Made by a program: the position numbers and the translations under genes. From Akkermansiaceae bacterium (GTDB lineage Bacteria; Verrucomicrobiota; Verrucomicrobiia; Verrucomicrobiales; Akkermansiaceae), in contig JAQGPE010000076.1 in the NCBI GenBank assembly GCA_028293225.1, forward strand, positions 1-9,720: a stretch of DNA of 9,720 nucleotides, read 5' to 3'. Below are positions 6,958-9,720 of this stretch, in pieces. Each line of letters opens with the position of its first letter. Position 1 is the stretch's first letter. The notes beneath the pieces were generated by a model that saw only the letters and a list, made by a program, of their open reading frames with translations, was not told the DNA's origin and did no database searches.

Positions 6958-6980
6958 GGTGAACGAAGCCGCTTTCTTTC
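6954..6980. terminator. Hairpin at the end of repeat copy B, downstream of prfA
   Basis: AAGCGG (6954-6959) pairs with CCGCTT (6969-6974) around a 9-base loop. On the plus strand TCTTTC follows, giving a terminator-like shape, but no plus-strand gene ends here. On the minus strand it lies 23-43 bases past the prfA stop with only CGGGCC after it, so it may end or stabilise the prfA message without a U-tract. Confidence 0.45.
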
Positions 6981-6996
6981 TCAGCCCCTGGCGTTT

Positions 6997-8073
6997 TCAC
7001 GAAATCCCCGCCTCTGTCAGCCGCTCCGCCATCTCGGCCTTCTGCAGCTCCGCCGTGAACTCGGAAATATCCCCCGCCATCACCCCGGAAAGATTGTGCG
7101 AAGTATGGCCGATCCGGTGATCGGTGATCCGGCTCTGCGGGAAATTGTAAGTGCGGATCTTCTCCGACCGGTCTCCTGACCCGATCAGCGCCCGCCGCGT
7201 CGCGGAGTGCTTCTCCTGCTCCTCGCGCTGCTTCATTTCATAGAGCCGCGTGCGCAGGATCTGCAGCGCCCGCTCCTTGTTCTGCCCCTGCGAGCGGCCG
7301 TCCTCGCAGCGGATCATGATCCCTGTCGGCAGATGGAACACCTGCACCGCGGACTCGGTCCGGTTCACGTGCTGACCGCCCGCGCCGCCCGCCCGGCAAA
7401 CCTCGATCCGCAGATCGTCCTGCTTGATCTCGATGTCGACCTCCTCGGCCTCCGGCATCACCGCCACGGTGATCGTGGAGGTATGAATCCGCCCCTGGGT
7501 CTCCGTCGCCGGCACCCGCTGGACCCGGTGCACGCCACTCTCATACTTCAAAAAGCGGAAAACCTCATCACCGGTCACCCGCAGGAAGACTTCCTTGAAG
7601 CCGCCCACTTCGGAGGGCGTGCTGCTCAAGTGCTCGGTCTTCCAGCCGCGGGTTTCCGCATAGCGCTGATAAACCCGCAGCATCTCCGCCGCGAAAAGCG
7701 AGGCCTCATCACCACCCGCACCGGCCCGGATTTCCAGGATCGCATCCCGGTCCTCGTTCGGATCGGCCGGCAGCAGCGCATACTGGACGCTCTCCCCGAG
7801 TTCCTCGATCTGGGTGCGCAGGCCCGGGATTTCGTCGGTCGCGATCTCCGCCAGCTCCGGATCGTCGGACTTCGCTAACTCCTCATTCTCCGCCAAGTTC
7901 CGGCGGGCGCCCTCCAGCCTCTCCCATAGGGAGAGAGTGTCCTTCAGATGCCGGTGCTCGCGCATGATCTCGCGGGCCCGCTTCGGGTCATCGAACAGGG
8001 ACGGATCGGAAATCCGTTCGTCGAGTTCCTCGGCGCGGCGCCGGCGTTGGGCGATCAGGGCGGAATAGTCCAT
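6997..8073 (-). CDS. prfA: Peptide chain release factor 1
   Basis: A 358-residue class I release factor that frees the finished protein at UAA and UAG stops. The anticodon-like tripeptide PAT is at 188-190 in HRVQRVPATETQGRIHTS, as in RF1 rather than the SPF of RF2. The catalytic GGQ loop is at 232-234 in AGGAGGQHVNRTES; its Gln would be the PrmC methylation site. GAGGDEASLFA (118-128) and SGDRSEKIRTYNFPQSRITDHR (299-320) are also typical. Length matches the family. ATG 8073 is chosen because MDYSALIAQ is a normal RF1 start; an in-frame extension from 8223 would cross the rpsP terminator and adds 50 unlike residues. No prmC follows, although that gene is often adjacent in other bacteria. Because a terminator separates it from rpsP, prfA probably has its own promoter within 8074-8197. 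Confidence 0.97.
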   Translation of the reverse strand: MDYSALIAQRRRRAEELDERISDPSLFDDPKRAREIMREHRHLKDTLSLWERLEGARRNLAENEELAKSDDPELAEIATDEIPGLRTQIEELGESVQYALLPADPNEDRDAILEIRAGAGGDEASLFAAEMLRVYQRYAETRGWKTEHLSSTPSEVGGFKEVFLRVTGDEVFRFLKYESGVHRVQRVPATETQGRIHTSTITVAVMPEAEEVDIEIKQDDLRIEVCRAGGAGGQHVNRTESAVQVFHLPTGIMIRCEDGRSQGQNKERALQILRTRLYEMKQREEQEKHSATRRALIGSGDRSEKIRTYNFPQSRITDHRIGHTSHNLSGVMAGDISEFTAELQKAEMAERLTEAGIS

Positions 8074-8195
8074 GGGTAGATGGGGAAGGGGCGCTGGGCC
8101 TCCTCCCGCGGGTAAGAAAAGCGAAACTGGCGGAAAAGCAAAAGGCCAACCTTCATTCAGTAGCCACCCAGCCACTTCCTCCCGCCATCCGGGCA

Positions 8196-8229
8196 AGAAA
8201 AAGCCGCGTTCCCCGGAGGACACGCGGCT
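8196..8229 (-). terminator. Intrinsic terminator of rpsP
   Basis: On the minus strand AGCCGCGT (8229-8222) and ACGCGGCT (8209-8202) form a perfect 8-bp GC-rich stem around a 12-base loop, followed directly by TTTTCTT. It starts 23 bases after the rpsP stop. This is the only textbook Rho-independent terminator in the window. Confidence 0.88.
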
Positions 8230-8252
8230 CTGAAATCCGGTAAGGAAATTCC

Positions 8253-8504
8253 TTAGGCCTTCGCAGCGGTGCGGGCCTTGCGGATGATGCTGTTGACGGT
8301 CTCAGAAACCTGAGCGCCAACGCCGACCCATTTTTCGGCCTTCTCGAGATCGACGGTCCAGTTCACGCCCTCTTTAAGAGGATCGTAGGTGCCGACCTGC
8401 TCGATGTAGCGACCGTCGCGGCGCTTGCGGCTGTCCACAGCCACGATTTTGTAGTAAGGGCGGTCTTTGGTTCCCTGACGATTGAGGCGAAGAGCGACGG
8501 CCAT
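8253..8504 (-). CDS. rpsP: 30S ribosomal protein S16
   Basis: An 83-residue protein matching bS16 along its whole length: [11 protein letters not shown] start, then [17 protein letters not shown] (15-31) and [11 protein letters not shown] (32-42), the family signature. bS16 binds 16S rRNA and is needed for 30S assembly. ATG 8504 is chosen because MAV-R-R is the standard N-terminus; a frame from 8573 adds 23 unrelated residues. In many bacteria rpsP leads an operon with rimM, trmD and rplS. Here it is followed by its own terminator and then prfA, so it appears monocistronic or is the last gene of a transcript from 9114. The leader lacks a Shine-Dalgarno and instead carries an unusual 16S-tail-like sequence. 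Confidence 0.97.
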   Translation of the reverse strand: MAVALRLNRQGTKDRPYYKIVAVDSRKRRDGRYIEQVGTYDPLKEGVNWTVDLEKAEKWVGVGAQVSETVNSIIRKARTAAKA

Positions 8505-8519
8505 GTGAGTAAGTGCGTT

Positions 8520-8552
8520 GAAAAGAGGTGATCCCGCCGGATTTCGGGCGGG
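8520..8552 (-). promoter_or_regulatory. rpsP leader: hairpin followed by a 16S 3'-end-like (anti-Shine-Dalgarno) sequence
   Basis: In the rpsP mRNA, CCCGCC (8552-8547) and GGCGGG (8538-8533) form a 6-bp hairpin. The 19 bases at 8538-8520 read GGCGGGATCACCTCTTTTC. The common 16S rRNA 3' end reads GGCTGGATCACCTCCTTTC, so 17 of 19 positions agree, including the anti-Shine-Dalgarno GGATCACCTC. The rpsP ATG starts 15 bases later. The match is seen directly; a role in translation control is inference. Confidence 0.5.
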
Positions 8553-8613
8553 CGCGGAGACTGCATCGCCCAATCAGGCTTGCCAAGTGGAAAAACGTGA
8601 AACTTCGGCAAAA

Positions 8614-9114
8614 TTAATGGCCGGTCTCGGTCCACGCCGCTTTCGACAGCTGCCAGCCGTCCGGATTCTTCACCCACGTCAGGATCATTTTCTGCGTCCC
8701 GTTCAGGATCTGTTTTCCGCCCAGGTCGACGGCCGCCTCGACCTCCGCATGCACCGTGGCGGTGTCGCCATCGATCTCGATCGACTCGAACACCGGCTCC
8801 TTGATCGTGATGCTCTTCGCCGCGGACGCCAGCATGCTGAAGTTCGTCACCAGATCCGAGCGCGTGTAGTCGCGGTGCGTATACTCCTCTTCATCGGCCG
8901 CCGGGCCATCCAGGGTCACCTTGTCGGAAAGGTATTTCTCCACCGCGTTCCCGCGGGTGCCCTTGACCAGGCTGCTGGTCCCTTCCTCCACGCTCGCCGC
9001 CTGCAGCAGCCCGGAAACCCGGCGCGCCACCACTTTGGCCGGCTGGCTCCACCAGATCAGGAACCCGCCCAGGAGCACCACGACGGGCACGACGATCATC
9101 AGCAGACGCTTCAT
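8614..9114 (-). CDS. Small membrane-anchored protein of unknown function
   Basis: A 166-residue protein I do not recognise by name. Residues 4-22 (after MKR) form a single hydrophobic segment ending in WWSQ, with no clear cleavage site, so it is probably an N-in membrane anchor with the rest outside the cytoplasm. Residues 27-100 look helical (KVVARRVSGLLQAA, then DYTRSDLVTNFSMLAS). Residues 102-162 alternate as beta strands (ITIKEPVFESIEIDGD, TATVHAEVEAAVD, TQKMILTWVKNPDGWQL). This helix-then-curved-sheet order, ending in a strand with DGWQL, resembles NTF2-like/SnoaL-type folds; that is inference. It is divergent from the RodA-like gene across 94 bp and lies 109 bp upstream of rpsP on the same strand. 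A link to the cell envelope is possible, but only by location. Confidence 0.75.
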   Translation of the reverse strand: MKRLLMIVVPVVVLLGGFLIWWSQPAKVVARRVSGLLQAASVEEGTSSLVKGTRGNAVEKYLSDKVTLDGPAADEEEYTHRDYTRSDLVTNFSMLASAAKSITIKEPVFESIEIDGDTATVHAEVEAAVDLGGKQILNGTQKMILTWVKNPDGWQLSKAAWTETGH

Positions 9115-9178
9115 GTCCGCGCAGCATTGGGGATTATCATGAATCCTGCAAGCGGGAGAGGGTGCGGCTTGTCACAGA

Positions 9179-9203
9179 GGGCCGGACCGGTATGGTCGGG
9201 CCC
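9179..9203. promoter_or_regulatory. Imperfect hairpin just before the RodA-like start
   Basis: GGGCC (9179-9183) pairs with GGCCC (9199-9203) and, after one G-G mismatch, GACC (9185-9188) pairs with GGTC (9194-9197), leaving a 5-base loop. It ends 5 bases before the ATG at 9209, where a ribosome would load. In the same 94-bp divergent spacer GGATT (9131-9135) faces AATCC (9142-9146), a possible operator. No promoter elements could be assigned. Confidence 0.45.
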
Positions 9204-9208
9204 GAACG

Positions 9209-9720
9209 ATGACGCCCCTATTCCGCAAGCTTCTCGGACTCAACTGGCCTCTCGTTTTCACGATGTTCGGGCTGCTGATCTTCGGCGTCTTCTCGATCGA
9301 AAGCGCGGCCCGCCACCTGACGATTCCATCGTCCTCAAGCCTCAGCCCTGGCGACTACTACGCCAACAAGCAGAAGATGTGGATCCTGGTCGGTTCGGTG
9401 GTGTTCTTTGCCACCGCCCTGATCGACTACCGCTGGTTCCGCTGGCTGGCCATCCCCATGTGGCTCAGCGGCCTGGTCCTGGCCGTCGCCACCAAGGGCG
9501 TTTACGAATTCAACATCGGCGGCCTCAGCTTCCAGCCCGGCCAGATCGCCCTGGCCGCCGGCGTCCTGATGCTTGCCTGGCTGCTCCAGGATCTGCCGCG
9601 CCTGTTCCGGCTCATCCCGCGCGTCGGCTGGGTCGGTGATGAGCCCTTCATCAAGATCGGCATCATCGGCATCGTCACCGGCATCTCCTTCCTGGTCATC
9701 ATGAAGATCGGCGACATGGG
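9209..9720 (+). CDS. rodA: SEDS-family (RodA-like) peptidoglycan glycosyltransferase, N-terminal part
   Basis: The first 170 codons of a polytopic membrane protein that continues past the right edge. Features of the RodA branch of SEDS proteins are LNWPLVFTMFGLLIFGVFSIESA (11-33, helix 1), YYANKQKMWILVG (50-62), LIDYRWFRW (71-79) and GGLSFQPGQIAL (104-115). Hydrophobic segments lie near 13-30, 56-73, 78-96, 111-127 and 147-165. In the bacteria where it has been studied, RodA polymerises lipid II into the side-wall glycan with a class B PBP partner. The usual GARRW motif before FQP is absent (TKGVYEFNIGG here) and PSE is replaced by PGQ. The catalytic Asp would lie beyond the window. ATG 9209 is used because it begins the family N-terminus. 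Confidence 0.78.
   Translation, partial: MTPLFRKLLGLNWPLVFTMFGLLIFGVFSIESAARHLTIPSSSSLSPGDYYANKQKMWILVGSVVFFATALIDYRWFRWLAIPMWLSGLVLAVATKGVYEFNIGGLSFQPGQIALAAGVLMLAWLLQDLPRLFRLIPRVGWVGDEPFIKIGIIGIVTGISFLVIMKIGDM

Noticed and set aside
8074..8223. N-terminal extension of prfA
   Set aside because: It would cross the rpsP terminator and add 50 unlike residues; the family N-terminus starts at 8073.
8518..9639. A 373-codon plus-strand frame across 8518-9639
   Set aside because: It runs antisense to a probable gene and then through the RodA-like gene out of frame. The translation is Arg/Pro/His-rich.

Overview
The window is GC-rich bacterial DNA, with C or G dominating third codon positions. The gene content and layout suggest a Verrucomicrobiota-like (PVC group) chromosome: a DUF2891 protein, a Gfo/Idh/MocA oxidoreductase paired with a TIM-barrel sugar isomerase, dispersed AATCTGTGT-type repeats, GC-rich palindromic elements between genes, and no Shine-Dalgarno sequence before any start. 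This assignment is an inference; no rRNA gene is present to settle it.

Layout, left to right. (1) The last codons of an unrecognised gene (3-152, +) overlap, as TGATG, the start of an exported DUF2891 protein (152-1231, +). (2) A convergent gap with two hairpins follows. (3) On the minus strand, a Gfo/Idh/MocA oxidoreductase (2244-3293) and a sugar phosphate isomerase/epimerase (1378-2247) form an operon with an ATGA overlap. Across a 190-bp divergent spacer lies a sugar-type MFS transporter (3484-4950, +). Together they look like an uptake and oxidation/isomerisation module for a sugar, polyol or glycoside. (4) A 375-bp spacer holds a composite multi-hairpin element and the first copy of a dispersed repeat. 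(5) Pyruvate kinase (5326-6729, -) follows, then the second repeat copy, so pyk lies between two direct repeats. (6) prfA (release factor 1, 6997-8073, -) is next, then a clear intrinsic terminator, and rpsP (ribosomal protein S16, 8253-8504, -) with an unusual leader. (7) A small membrane-anchored protein of unknown function (8614-9114, -) is divergent from a SEDS-family (RodA-like) gene that runs off the right edge (9209-9720, +).

Most of the window is housekeeping and sugar metabolism. There is no phage gene, CRISPR array, transposase or recognised defence system. The least explained features are non-coding: the multi-hairpin element, the repeat pair whose 3' ends form hairpins with different stems, and an rpsP leader that resembles the 3' end of 16S rRNA. 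Two proteins carry unusual residues: the pyruvate kinase at its K+-dependence position and the RodA-like protein in its usual signature.
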